Source of the DNA: a virus
DNA: 39,625 bases
Reading direction: 5' to 3' (one strand)
Virus record (IMG/VR): IMGVR_UViG_3300034020_001270
Coordinates: 1 to 39,625 of that record
The position numbers were made by a program, and so were the translations under genes. Positions 14,421 through 21,309 of this stretch are shown here, in pieces. The notes beneath the pieces were generated by a model that made no database searches, was not told the origin of the DNA, and saw nothing but the letters and a program-made list of their open reading frames with translations. Positions within the stretch are counted from its first letter, which is position 1. Each line of letters opens with the position of its first letter.

Positions 14421-14891
14421 ATGGGAGGCAAGCGGAAGCGGTTATTGAATCGGGATGAGTTGCGGGGGGTGTTGTTGGCGATTAGTGATGAGCATTTGGC
14501 GGGGCGGTGGGCGCCGACGCTGTATGACTTTGACCGGTGGGTGCCGAAGGGGGTGAGTGATGGGCGGCGGCACATGAGCCGGTTGGCGATTGTGGGGGCG
14601 GCGGGGTGGCGGCGATTGGCGGAGGAGTTGACGGGGCGGGCCACCAAGTCGCGCAGTTTGGAGGCGCAGGAGCGGGTGGGGGCGGCGAAGGCGGTGCGGA
14701 AGACATGGCGGAAATCGTCCAGGCCGCTGGATGAGCCGGTGGGGCGGTTGCCGGCGAGTGAGTTGGTGACGGTGCTGGTGACGATGGGGGAGTGGCCGGT
14801 GATTGGGCGGTGGCGGGCGATGCGGGAGTGGGATCCGGTGCGGTTGGGGTATGTGGTGACGGGGGTTTATTCGACGTGGGAGGTGCGATGA
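14421..14891 (+). CDS. Basic hypothetical protein next to the origin
   Basis: A 156-aa protein starting MGGKRKRLLNRDELRG, with GCGAGGG upstream. It is rich in Arg and Trp. The segment LYDFDRWVPKGVSDGRRHMSRLAIVGAAGWRRLAEELTG resembles the helical DNA-binding repeats that accompany some homing-endonuclease-like proteins (a -W--L---G ending), but the match is weak. A second part LPASELVTVLVTMGEWPVIGRW may repeat that fold. The position suggests a DNA-binding role at the origin. The upstream in-frame extension runs into the iterons and was rejected. Confidence 0.62.
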   Translation: MGGKRKRLLNRDELRGVLLAISDEHLAGRWAPTLYDFDRWVPKGVSDGRRHMSRLAIVGAAGWRRLAEELTGRATKSRSLEAQERVGAAKAVRKTWRKSSRPLDEPVGRLPASELVTVLVTMGEWPVIGRWRAMREWDPVRLGYVVTGVYSTWEVR

Positions 14892-15124
14892 ATTGGTTGG
14901 TGGTGGTGGTGGCGGCGGGGGTGGCGTTGGGGGTGATGGTGATGGTGGTGGCGCTGGTGCAGGAGCGGGTGAACCAGCGGTTGGCGTCGGCGGAAAGGCG
15001 GTTGCGGTATCTGGAAGATAACGTGGTGTGGTCGGGTGATAATAAGGGATTATCGGTCGAGGGGCAGAAGCATAGGACTTATAGGATTGAGGGGAGGAAT
15101 GGGCGATGCAAGCGGGGTTTGTGA
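14888..15124 (+). CDS. Small membrane protein with coiled coil; C-terminus encoded by repeats
   Basis: A 78-aa frame overlapping the previous gene by four bases (ATGA). Residues 3-24 are a membrane helix (WLVVVVAAGVALGVMVMVVALV), followed by a short coiled coil (ERVNQRLASAERRLRYLE). The last 30 residues (from SGDNKGLSVEGQ) are translated from palindrome copy 6 and a heptad repeat, and the stop lies inside the next gene. The ancestral protein probably ended earlier. Function unknown. Confidence 0.58.
   Translation: MNWLVVVVAAGVALGVMVMVVALVQERVNQRLASAERRLRYLEDNVVWSGDNKGLSVEGQKHRTYRIEGRNGRCKRGL
15033..15059. repeat. GATAA-N7-TTATC palindrome, copy 6
   Basis: Core 15038-15054, left arm TCGGGT, right arm GGTCGAGGGG. 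Followed by a heptad-type repeat (ATAGGACTTATAGGA). It lies within the 3' end of a small membrane protein gene, shortly before the next start. Confidence 0.78.
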
Positions 15125-15312
15125 CGATTCGGAGGAAGGGTTGCCGGTATCATGGGCGGCGGGGGATGATTCAGCAGATTGAACCAACGAATGAGTTTCG
15201 GGTGCATAATGGGCAGCCCTATGATCTGTTGCATATCAAGTTGGAGCGGGATGCGAAGGTAGTGCGGGTGCCGAGTTATTTTGTGCCGGAGTATGATGCG
15301 ACGGCGCATTGA
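15106..15312 (+). CDS. Small SH3-like protein of unknown function
   Basis: A 68-aa protein. The pattern GFVTIRRKGCRYHGRRGMIQQIEPTNEFRVHNG looks like a small beta-barrel with a turn at HGRRG, comparable to KOW/SH3-type folds, but no family can be named. GGAGG is found at 15093-15097, with GGGCG closer to the ATG. Confidence 0.6.
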   Translation: MQAGFVTIRRKGCRYHGRRGMIQQIEPTNEFRVHNGQPYDLLHIKLERDAKVVRVPSYFVPEYDATAH

Positions 15313-15540
15313 TGAATGGCCAGTGAAAGGGGGTGATGGCTGGGAATTGATAATTGAAGATTGAGGATTGGTGATGGGTGGGTGTTTTGCGGCGCCACCC
15401 ATCACCCTGACCGCTGGGGCCGGTAAAGGATGGCCAGCGGCTGATTGGTGATTATACACCATGACGCCTTCCAGCGGATGTTTTTACAACCGTTGGGGGG
15501 CGTTTTGTTTTCGCCCTCCGGGATGAATGAGGAGGGTTTG
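15313..15540. other. Intergenic region with strong hairpin 15370-15406
   Basis: No gene is supported. A perfect 12-bp inverted repeat (GGTGATGGGTGG / CCACCCATCACC) with a 13-base loop lies at 15370-15406 without a U-tract, preceded by an AT-rich repeat-like run (AATTGATAATTGAAGATTGAGGATTG). ATGGCCAG occurs at 15316 and 15429. It could be a remnant of a host-type intergenic repeat. Confidence 0.5.
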
Positions 15541-15867
15541 ATGAAGGGGTTTTTGGGGTTTCATACGGTGAAGGTGGTTTTGGCGTTGGTGGGGGCGGAC
15601 TGGGGCTTTCAGACGACGGCGCAGGCGATGCAGAAGGGGCGGTGTTGGCGGCATCGGTTGCGGCATGTGTTGATGGTGGCGGCGTTGCAGGGGTTGTCAG
15701 CACGGACGGCGCGGGTGAGCTGGAATATGTGGGCGCTGTTTGTGGTGATTAATGGGGTGAGTCATTTTGTGATCGATTCGCTGCGGTTGGCGAAGTGGGT
15801 GGAGCAGGGGTTGCATGTGGCGGTGGCGGTGGTGACGGCGCCGTTGGTGAAGGAAGGGGGGCGGTGA
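15541..15867 (+). CDS. DUF3307-like membrane protein
   Basis: A 108-aa protein with AGGAGGG before ATG 15541. The pattern H-x(13)-DWGFQT, then K---W-HRLRHVL, then NGVSHFVIDSLRLAKWVEQGLHVAV matches the DUF3307 family of phage and bacterial membrane proteins, with its conserved FxxQ, His and HxxID-xK--xxxDQxxH residues. The family has no established function. It may sit in the inner membrane. The next gene starts inside its stop codon. Confidence 0.72.
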   Translation: MKGFLGFHTVKVVLALVGADWGFQTTAQAMQKGRCWRHRLRHVLMVAALQGLSARTARVSWNMWALFVVINGVSHFVIDSLRLAKWVEQGLHVAVAVVTAPLVKEGGR

Positions 15868-16133
15868 TGTTGAATGAGCATGTAATCATCATCGCAATGG
15901 CGCTGCTCATCTTCTGGCTGGCTTTCGGCGGCAAAGCGGGCCTGGTGGCGGCAATCCTCAGTGCAATTATGATGGTTGGAGCGTTACGCCATCCCGAAAT
16001 TGCCACAGGTAAACCGATGGCAGGCACGCAAGAGGAAAACTTACACGCAACGATGCTGCTAGTCGGTTTGATTCTCATTCCGCCGATGTTGTGGTTGTCT
16101 CTGAAACGATTGTTTAGAAGGGGTGGACAATGA
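15867..16133 (+). CDS. Small two-helix membrane protein
   Basis: An 88-aa protein starting one base inside the previous stop. Hydrophobic spans at about 5-35 and 60-80, with a basic tail (KRLFRRGGQ). From here to about 17.84 kb codons end in C more often and the G-rich strand bias weakens, so the block looks like a separate acquisition. No family recognised. Confidence 0.65.
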   Translation: MLNEHVIIIAMALLIFWLAFGGKAGLVAAILSAIMMVGALRHPEIATGKPMAGTQEENLHATMLLVGLILIPPMLWLSLKRLFRRGGQ

Positions 16134-16342
16134 ACGACTGGCAAGCAGAAATCAGGATTCTGGTTTACGGGGCAAACGACTGGCGGGGTAAATATGTCGC
16201 TTGTTTGTATGAGACTGAAGACTTGGCCGCCGCAGATGATGAGGCAATGAGGCGCGCCACTGGCAGTGGTGACACGCCACTGGAAGCGGCGGCGGCGCTG
16301 CTGAATTGCGCTGTTTCCGAAAGAAAGCGGTGGCAAAAATGA
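16130..16342 (+). CDS. Small soluble protein of unknown function
   Basis: A 70-aa protein overlapping its neighbours by four bases on both sides (ATGA). It reads as a small alpha/beta domain: an N-terminal strand pair (AEIRILVYGANDWRGKYVACLYE) and a helix with many Ala residues. It is the one non-membrane product of this block besides the 59-aa protein. No family recognised. Confidence 0.63.
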   Translation: MNDWQAEIRILVYGANDWRGKYVACLYETEDLAAADDEAMRRATGSGDTPLEAAAALLNCAVSERKRWQK

Positions 16343-16605
16343 TGTGGGCGCTTCTAATTTTCAGCCTGTGTTGCCTCGTCACCCCGTTCTTTGGGATCGG
16401 CGTGGCTGGGCTAATCGCCTGGGGGCTGTTGTCGCTGCTGTTCGGCGCTGCTGAACAGGGTGTCGAGCAAATGAGCGAAGCGGCGACCAGTGGCGACACC
16501 GGGCGCGCTGGCTGCTGGCTGTGGGCGGTTGGTGCGTTCGTTGCCGTTGGTGGTGCGGTTGTGCTGCTGGTGGCGCTGAGTGTTGCAGGAGGGTTGCGGC
16601 CATGA
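16339..16605 (+). CDS. Small membrane protein
   Basis: An 88-aa protein with two hydrophobic spans, residues about 3-36 and 60-84, separated by a short polar linker (EQMSEAATSGDTGRAG). It starts in an ATGA overlap. No family recognised; part of a run of small membrane proteins. Confidence 0.65.
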   Translation: MMWALLIFSLCCLVTPFFGIGVAGLIAWGLLSLLFGAAEQGVEQMSEAATSGDTGRAGCWLWAVGAFVAVGGAVVLLVALSVAGGLRP

Positions 16606-16892
16606 ATACATTGCTGATTATTTTAATGGGGATCATGTTGGCGCTACTGAATCCGTTGTTGCTGCTGGCAATGCCACTAATCCTGTGGGGCGTCAATAGC
16701 GCAGATCGGACGGAGAGCGCTGTTAGCAATGCCACAGGGAGCGGAGCGGCCGGCGGGTGTGTTGGTGGCATTGTTTTTGTCTTTTGCCTGATTGTTTTCT
16801 CGTTGGTTGGGCTGGCGTTGTTCGCTATGGCTATTGAGGGTAGCGATTGCCCCACGGCGCTGATCAATCAGGTGATGGGGCGGTGTCCATGA
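16602..16892 (+). CDS. Small membrane protein
   Basis: A 96-aa protein with an N-terminal span (about 3-32), a Ser/Gly-rich linker and a second span (about 52-80). ATGA overlap with the previous gene. The alternation of two spans and a polar linker copies the plan of its upstream neighbour, so they may be distant duplicates. Confidence 0.65.
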   Translation: MNTLLIILMGIMLALLNPLLLLAMPLILWGVNSADRTESAVSNATGSGAAGGCVGGIVFVFCLIVFSLVGLALFAMAIEGSDCPTALINQVMGRCP

Positions 16893-17008
16893 TACACGAT
16901 TCAAAGAGCATCATCGTTGCGCTGTGCATCGCCGGGGCCTTGTTCCTGGCTGGCTGGGGGTTCATCATCTACGGGTTGACGATGGCGACGGAGGGCTTAT
17001 GGTCATAA
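16889..17008 (+). CDS. 39-aa single-pass membrane peptide
   Basis: A 39-aa frame (MIHDSKSIIV start) joined by an ATGA overlap to the gene before and overlapping the next start by ten bases. Residues 8-31 form one membrane helix. Its place in an unbroken chain of overlapping genes supports translation. Confidence 0.58.
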   Translation: MIHDSKSIIVALCIAGALFLAGWGFIIYGLTMATEGLWS

Positions 17009-17178
17009 CAATCACTGTTCCGGCGCAAACGGTCTACATGCACGGCAACGCTCACCACTTGAGCCGCACCGGGTGTAACCGGTTGTTGGCGTGGCTTTTC
17101 GGTAATGCGGAGTTGATTAGGGGTTGGGACTATGGTGAGTATGTTTTCCGTGTGGAGGTGGATCGTGCAGAAGGTTAA
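16999..17178 (+). CDS. Small soluble protein of unknown function
   Basis: A 59-aa protein starting within the end of the preceding peptide gene. It has a beta-like N-terminus (MVITITVPAQTVYMHG) and an alpha/beta remainder with GWDYGEYVFRVEVDRAEG at the end. Longer versions of this frame begin inside the preceding gene without a ribosome binding site. No family recognised. Confidence 0.55.
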   Translation: MVITITVPAQTVYMHGNAHHLSRTGCNRLLAWLFGNAELIRGWDYGEYVFRVEVDRAEG

Positions 17179-17641
17179 AGAGCAGACACAAAACCGCTAT
17201 AACGGACTTGAGAACTTTGTCCAACCGGGGCAGACGACGGCCATGACCCGGCGACCACGAATTGAGGTGTTGCCGCCAGCGGAGACGACACACAGGCTTG
17301 ATGTGCCGATGCAGGCGACACAGCATATTGAGATGAAGACAAGCGCGGTTGACCGGAGTAAGGGGTTTTTGATTGCCAACGTGCCATTGTTCGGGGCGTT
17401 TGCGCTGGGCGTGTGGCTATTGTCGGGCCTGGTGACAACCACACCGCTATTTAGCTTCTTGGGGCTGTGCATCCTGTGGTCTTCGTTTGTGCTGGCCTGG
17501 CTGGCGTCCTACTGGTACACGTTGCGGGTGAGCGCTGAGGGGATCGCTATGTACGAGGCGAAAAGTAAATGGGGTGTGATTCAGGAAGAGCAGCGGCGCC
17601 GGTGGCAACACTATGATCGGCTTATCGAAGGGGAGGAATAG
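17132..17641 (+). CDS. Membrane protein with two helices
   Basis: A 169-aa protein from ATG 17132; a GTG at 17165 has a better Shine-Dalgarno (GGAGG, 6-base spacer) and would shorten the overlap with the upstream gene, so it may be the true start. The N-terminal 75 residues are soluble, two helices follow (about 82-102 and 108-128), and the tail is charged (EEQRRRWQHYDRLIEGEE). Probably a membrane-anchored cytoplasmic domain. Function unknown. Confidence 0.65.
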   Translation: MVSMFSVWRWIVQKVKEQTQNRYNGLENFVQPGQTTAMTRRPRIEVLPPAETTHRLDVPMQATQHIEMKTSAVDRSKGFLIANVPLFGAFALGVWLLSGLVTTTPLFSFLGLCILWSSFVLAWLASYWYTLRVSAEGIAMYEAKSKWGVIQEEQRRRWQHYDRLIEGEE

Positions 17642-17842
17642 ATGGACACTGTGATTGCGCTGCTTGCTATCGCACTAGTCGCGCACATGGTTAAGCCGCC
17701 GTTTCGCAGTAGGGCCATGCGCACAGACGGCAATATGTTTGCTGGCCTGGTGGCGGCGGTAATCTTCTTGGCGCTTTCCCTGATCAACCTGGGGGCAACG
17801 GTAGCGGCTGTAATCATGATGGGGGTGAGCCTATGGAACTGA
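17642..17842 (+). CDS. Small two-helix membrane protein
   Basis: A 66-aa protein with GGGGAGGAA before its ATG. Spans at about 3-18 and 34-62 joined by a basic segment (RSRAMRTDG). It closes the block of small membrane genes and overlaps the next gene by ten bases. Confidence 0.65.
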   Translation: MDTVIALLAIALVAHMVKPPFRSRAMRTDGNMFAGLVAAVIFLALSLINLGATVAAVIMMGVSLWN

Positions 17843-18393
17843 CACAACTGATTGAACGGACGCAGGATGTACGCCAGGCGTTGCCGGGGCCGAGTGTGAA
17901 ACAGCGGTTGGCGCAGGCGGCGGCGGAGTTGAGCCATGCGGGGGAGAATCAGATGCGGGTGGAGTTGTTGAATGAGGCGACGCTGGCGTTGGTGCGGGTG
18001 TTGTATGAGGTTGACCCGGATGGGGTGCCGGCGAATCTGGATCGGCGGACGTTTCGGTTGTTGGTGCCGGCGCCGTGGGGCCGGGCGGGTTGGCGGAAGT
18101 GGGGGTTGCGGTATTGGGAGAGTGAGATTTTCAAGCGGATTTTGCAGGTGCGGTGTCAGGTTAGAAGGGGGGCGCCGTTGTTTGATTACAATGAGGCGGC
18201 GCGGACGTGGCATTTGAATTGGGCTGATTATCCGCGGTTGGATCTGGCGCTGATGTATTGGAAGCAGCAGCCGATTACGTTGAAGGAGTGGCGGTTGCAC
18301 GCGGATGTTTATCGGATGCGTGCGTATGAGCGGATGAACAGACACCGGCATGATGCCGGGGGCGAGGGGGATAGCGAAGACGGCACGATGTGA
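17833..18393 (+). CDS. Hypothetical soluble protein
   Basis: A 186-aa protein, returning to the G/T-rich codon style of the phage. It is helical at the N-terminus, then has a Trp/Arg-rich middle (APWGRAGWRKWGLRYWESEIFKRILQVRCQVRRG) and an acidic, Gly-rich end. No catalytic motif is visible. It ends the operon that starts at 15541. Confidence 0.6.
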   Translation: MELTQLIERTQDVRQALPGPSVKQRLAQAAAELSHAGENQMRVELLNEATLALVRVLYEVDPDGVPANLDRRTFRLLVPAPWGRAGWRKWGLRYWESEIFKRILQVRCQVRRGAPLFDYNEAARTWHLNWADYPRLDLALMYWKQQPITLKEWRLHADVYRMRAYERMNRHRHDAGGEGDSEDGTM

Positions 18394-18584
18394 GCGTGAA
18401 ATGAGAGCGAAGTTAGCACGATGCGAGAGCGATGGGTGAGCGATGGGTGGGGGAAGTGTGTCATAGGGTGTAGCTCAGGGTATCGCGAACCAGAGGTAGG
18501 AATTGGGTGGGGTGATAATTCTCTATTATCACTCCACCTTGGATGGGACAAATAGGACAGATACGAGAGATAGGATGGGGGGGT
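18394..18584. other. Intergenic region with palindrome and heptad repeats
   Basis: No gene. It contains short runs of GCGA/GAGC repeats near 18395-18440, palindrome copy 7, then a heptad-type run (ATGGGACAAATAGGACAGAT style) at 18543-18580 that ends in a purine-rich stretch before the next ATG. Confidence 0.55.
18509..18535. repeat. GATAA-N7-TTATC palindrome, copy 7
   Basis: Core 18514-18530. Arms are unusually long: GGTGGGGTGATAAT against ATTATCACTCCACC with one mismatch. It precedes the Toprim gene. Confidence 0.8.
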
Positions 18585-19481
18585 ATGCCTAAGATTTCAT
18601 ATATCGAAAAGCAGTTCAAGGTTGATTCGTTGGCGTTGATCGAGCGGTGCAATGCGGTGATCGTGGACTATCAACGGCAAGGGTTTTCCCTCACTTTGCG
18701 GCAGCTTTATTATCAGATGGTGAGTCGGAATATTATTGAGAACACGGAGCGCAGTTACAAGCGGCTTGGTGATCTGGTTAGCAATGCGCGGTTGGCGGGG
18801 CTGATTGATTGGAATGCGATTGAGGACCGTGGGCGGAATTTGCGCCAGAATGGGCATTGGTCAACGCCGGCTGAGATTATTCGGTCGGCGCGGCGCAGTT
18901 ATCGGGTTGACAAGTGGGAGGGGCAGCGCTACCGGCCGGAAGTGTGGATCGAGAAGCAGGCGTTAGAGGGGGTGATTGCGGGGGTGTGTAGTCGCTTGGA
19001 TGTGCCGTATTTTGCGTGCAAGGGCTATAACTCGCAGTCAGAGCAGTGGGGGGCGGGGCAACGGTTGCGGGGGTATATGCAGGCTGGGTATGAGCCGATT
19101 ATTTTTCACTTAGGCGACCATGACCCTTCGGGGATTGATATGACCAGGGATAACCGGGATCGGCTTGAGATGTTTATGGGGGGCGTCGAGTTGCGACGGT
19201 TGGCGCTCAATATGAGCCAGATTGATGAGTATCAGCCGCCACCCAACCCGGCGAAAGAGTCGGATTCGCGCTTTGCTTCTTATATCGAGTTGTATGGTGA
19301 TGAGAGTTGGGAATTGGATGCGCTGGAGCCGCAGGTGCTGGTTGGCTTGATCGAAAGCGCCGTTCTAGGGATTCGGGATAATGAGCCGTATGAACGGATG
19401 GTGGCGTTGGAGAATGAGGGGATTCGCTTGCTGCAAACAGTCGAAAGCCACTGGGATGCGGTGGTGGAATATTTGGGGTGA
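18585..19481 (+). CDS. Toprim protein resembling Topo VI-A/Spo11
   Basis: A 298-aa protein. Residues about 33-60 (GFSLTLRQLYYQMVSRNIIEN) match the winged-helix segment of Topo VI-A/Spo11 that holds the DNA-cleaving tyrosine (R-x-x-YY; here Y42/Y43). Residues about 118-185 match the Toprim part: VWIEKQAL (E123) and HLGDHDPSGIDM (D178, D180, D185), close to the D-x-DP-GI-I motif of that family. No B-subunit ATPase gene is seen, so it would act alone or with a host partner. Possible roles are DNA nicking, replication priming/resolution or anti-plasmid defence. Family assignment is from recalled motifs. Confidence 0.72.
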   Translation: MPKISYIEKQFKVDSLALIERCNAVIVDYQRQGFSLTLRQLYYQMVSRNIIENTERSYKRLGDLVSNARLAGLIDWNAIEDRGRNLRQNGHWSTPAEIIRSARRSYRVDKWEGQRYRPEVWIEKQALEGVIAGVCSRLDVPYFACKGYNSQSEQWGAGQRLRGYMQAGYEPIIFHLGDHDPSGIDMTRDNRDRLEMFMGGVELRRLALNMSQIDEYQPPPNPAKESDSRFASYIELYGDESWELDALEPQVLVGLIESAVLGIRDNEPYERMVALENEGIRLLQTVESHWDAVVEYLG

Positions 19482-19498
19482 CATGATGAGGTGACAAG

Positions 19499-19630
19499 AT
19501 GAAAAGAAATACAATAACGGGTGAGCAGATGGCCTTGTTGGTGGAGGAGCGGGCGGCGCCAGTGCCGATGGTGGCGGCGAAGCGGGGGGTGGGCGGGAAG
19601 CGGCGGGGCAGTTGGTGTTGGGAGATATAA
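19499..19630 (+). CDS. Short basic peptide
   Basis: A 43-aa frame (MKRNTITGEQ start) with GAGGTGA seven bases upstream. The C-terminus is basic and Gly-rich (AAKRGVGGKRRGSWCWEI). Too short to place in a family; translation is plausible but not certain. Confidence 0.42.
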   Translation: MKRNTITGEQMALLVEERAAPVPMVAAKRGVGGKRRGSWCWEI

Positions 19631-19641
19631 CTTAAGGGCAA

Positions 19642-19671
19642 CCGACAATAACCGCACGGGTGTGCTATAAT
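19642..19671 (+). promoter_or_regulatory. Extended -10 promoter ahead of packaging genes
   Basis: TGC-TATAAT (extended -10; TATAAT at 19666-19671) with CCGACA 18 bases upstream. The -10 context GGTGTGCTATAATGGGGG is nearly the same as at 23098-23116, so the two promoters are probably related. The start would fall at about 19678, inside the stem of the terminator that follows. Confidence 0.65.
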
Positions 19672-19673
19672 GG

Positions 19674-19725
19674 GGGGTGTGCGGCGAGGGGGAGGGGTGA
19701 TGCGAGGGCCGCACACCCCTTTTTT
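19674..19725 (+). terminator. Intrinsic terminator just after the promoter
   Basis: A perfect 12-bp stem (GGGGTGTGCGGC / GCCGCACACCCC) with a 22-base loop followed by TTTTTT. It would end transcripts from upstream genes. Transcripts from the promoter at 19642 would stop after about 48 nt unless antiterminated. Confidence 0.82.
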
Positions 19726-19823
19726 GTTGGAGCGCATGATTTACCATTTATTTACGATTATATATATGTTGGCGACGACGGGTTTTGGGTGTGGTTGGTT
19801 GCGGGACTGGCCACACCCACCTT

Positions 19824-19850
19824 CGGGTGATAAGGGTTTGTTATCGGTCG
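19824..19850. repeat. GATAA-N7-TTATC palindrome, copy 8
   Basis: Core 19829-19845, left TTCGGGT, right GGTCGGGGG. Followed by a heptad-type run (ATGGGAGTAATGGGATAAGG) directly before the CHAT gene. Confidence 0.78.
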
Positions 19851-19878
19851 GGGGATTGATGGGAGTAATGGGATAAGG

Positions 19879-20610
19879 ATGGATATGGTGGGGAAGTTGC
19901 GGGTGTTGGTGGTGGCGCCGGCGCATTCGGATCTGCCGAATGTGGCGGCGGAGGTGGCGGCGGTGGCGGGGCATCATGAGGCGGTGGTGTTGCCGGGGGT
20001 GGTGCGGGATCGGGATATTGCGGCGGCGATTGAGGCGGGGCCGTATGATGTGGTGTGGTTTGCGTCGCATGGGAGTTCGCAGGGGATTTTGTTGAGTGAT
20101 GGGCTGCTGAGTATTGATGGGGTGGGGCAGTATGTGCGGACGGCGGCGGCGGGGTTGTGTGTGCTGAATTCGTGCGAGAGTGAGGAGGTGGCGTTGGCGA
20201 TTATGGCGACGACGCACGCTGATACGATTTGCACGATTGCCGAGGTGCAGGATCGGGATGCGAGCCGATTGGCGATCCTGCTGGCCAGGGAGTTGGCGCG
20301 CACGCCGGATTATCAGGAAGCTTATGAGTTGGTGCGGCCGGCGAGCGGGAAATATCGGTATTACCGGGCGGGGGATGGGGCGTATCGTAGCCGGGATCGG
20401 GATCGGGAGCGTGAGGGGGAATGGCAGGAGTTGCTGGTATCGGTCTATGAGCTACGATCCGATGTCCGGGTGATGCGGACGTGGTTGACGGTGATTCTGT
20501 TTGGGCTGGCGCTGGTGGTGGCGGTGGAGGTGGCGCTGTGGGTCTATACGGGGAGCATTGCGCGGGAGTTGGCGTCGTATGCGAATGAATTGGAGCGGCT
20601 AGCGCGCTGA
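19879..20610 (+). CDS. CHAT/caspase-like peptidase with C-terminal membrane anchor
   Basis: A 243-aa protein. Residues about 7-150 show the caspase-fold pattern of CHAT peptidases: a first strand LRVLVVAPA, then YDVVWFASHGSSQGILLSDG with the catalytic His64, then GLCVLNSCESEEVA with the catalytic Cys99. A basic linker (RSRDRDRERE) leads to one membrane helix at about 202-223 and a short helical tail. CHAT proteins usually belong to bacterial conflict and signalling systems. A membrane-tethered, single-gene version in a phage between a promoter-terminator unit and the terminase genes is unusual. It could act in superinfection exclusion, lysis timing, host-protein cleavage or abortive response. 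The substrate cannot be read from sequence. Confidence 0.82.
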   Translation: MDMVGKLRVLVVAPAHSDLPNVAAEVAAVAGHHEAVVLPGVVRDRDIAAAIEAGPYDVVWFASHGSSQGILLSDGLLSIDGVGQYVRTAAAGLCVLNSCESEEVALAIMATTHADTICTIAEVQDRDASRLAILLARELARTPDYQEAYELVRPASGKYRYYRAGDGAYRSRDRDREREGEWQELLVSVYELRSDVRVMRTWLTVILFGLALVVAVEVALWVYTGSIARELASYANELERLAR

Positions 20611-20646
20611 CTTCGTGTAGACAACGTTTGCGGCTGGGGGTAGAAA

Positions 20647-21309
20647 ATGGGCCGGAAGGATGGAAACTCCGAATTTTCCGGTTTTACGGCGCCAGGCAAT
20701 GCGCCGGGGCAAGCGGAGAGCCGGGTGAGTAAGGAGCGGCTGGAGGGGTTGTTGGCGGCGCGGCGGGCGTTGCCGGAGCCTTCGTTTGCAGAGGCGACGC
20801 CGGAACCGGTGGCATGGGAGGCGCTCTATCGGGATTTGTTGGAGGAGCGGACGGCGGATGGGAAGTTGCGGTGGGACTGGCGGAAGGCGCTGTATATTGC
20901 GTGGTCTTGCGTGCCGACTGGGCAGCGCTGGCCAAAGTATGAATATGAGTTGGCCAGCGATTTTTTGGGGTTGACCAACACGCGCACGATCCGCGAGTGG
21001 AAGTTGAAAGACCCGGAGATTGAGGAGCGGATTGCGGCGGGGCCGAAGCGGTTGTTGTTGGGCCATGTGGCGAATGTGTTGGAAGCGCTGGTGTTGGTGG
21101 CCACCCAAGCGGATGCGAAGTCGCACCCGGACAGAAAGTTATTTTTGGAACTGACGGGGCAGTATAAGCCGGCGGGCAAGGTCGAGCTAACGGGCGAGGG
21201 TGGCGGGCCGATTGATGTGCGCGAGGTGGGGGAGTTGAGTGACGAAGAGTTGGAGCGTATTGCCACAGGACGCGGCTCAGGAGTTATTAAACAGGCGCAA
21301 CGCACGTAA
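20647..21309 (+). CDS. terS: Terminase small subunit
   Basis: A 220-aa protein directly upstream of, and overlapping by 71 bases, the large terminase gene. The middle (about 80-135) is helix-turn-helix-like: WRKALYIAWSCVPTGQRWPKYEYELASDFLGLTNTRTIREWKLKDPEIEERI, the DNA-recognition part of small terminases. The end VRELGELSDEELERIA-type pattern (here VREVGELSDEELERIATG) is typical of small subunits that contact the large one. It would recognise the packaging site. Circular permutation of the assembly suits headful packaging, but cos packaging is not excluded. Confidence 0.83.
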   Translation: MGRKDGNSEFSGFTAPGNAPGQAESRVSKERLEGLLAARRALPEPSFAEATPEPVAWEALYRDLLEERTADGKLRWDWRKALYIAWSCVPTGQRWPKYEYELASDFLGLTNTRTIREWKLKDPEIEERIAAGPKRLLLGHVANVLEALVLVATQADAKSHPDRKLFLELTGQYKPAGKVELTGEGGGPIDVREVGELSDEELERIATGRGSGVIKQAQRT

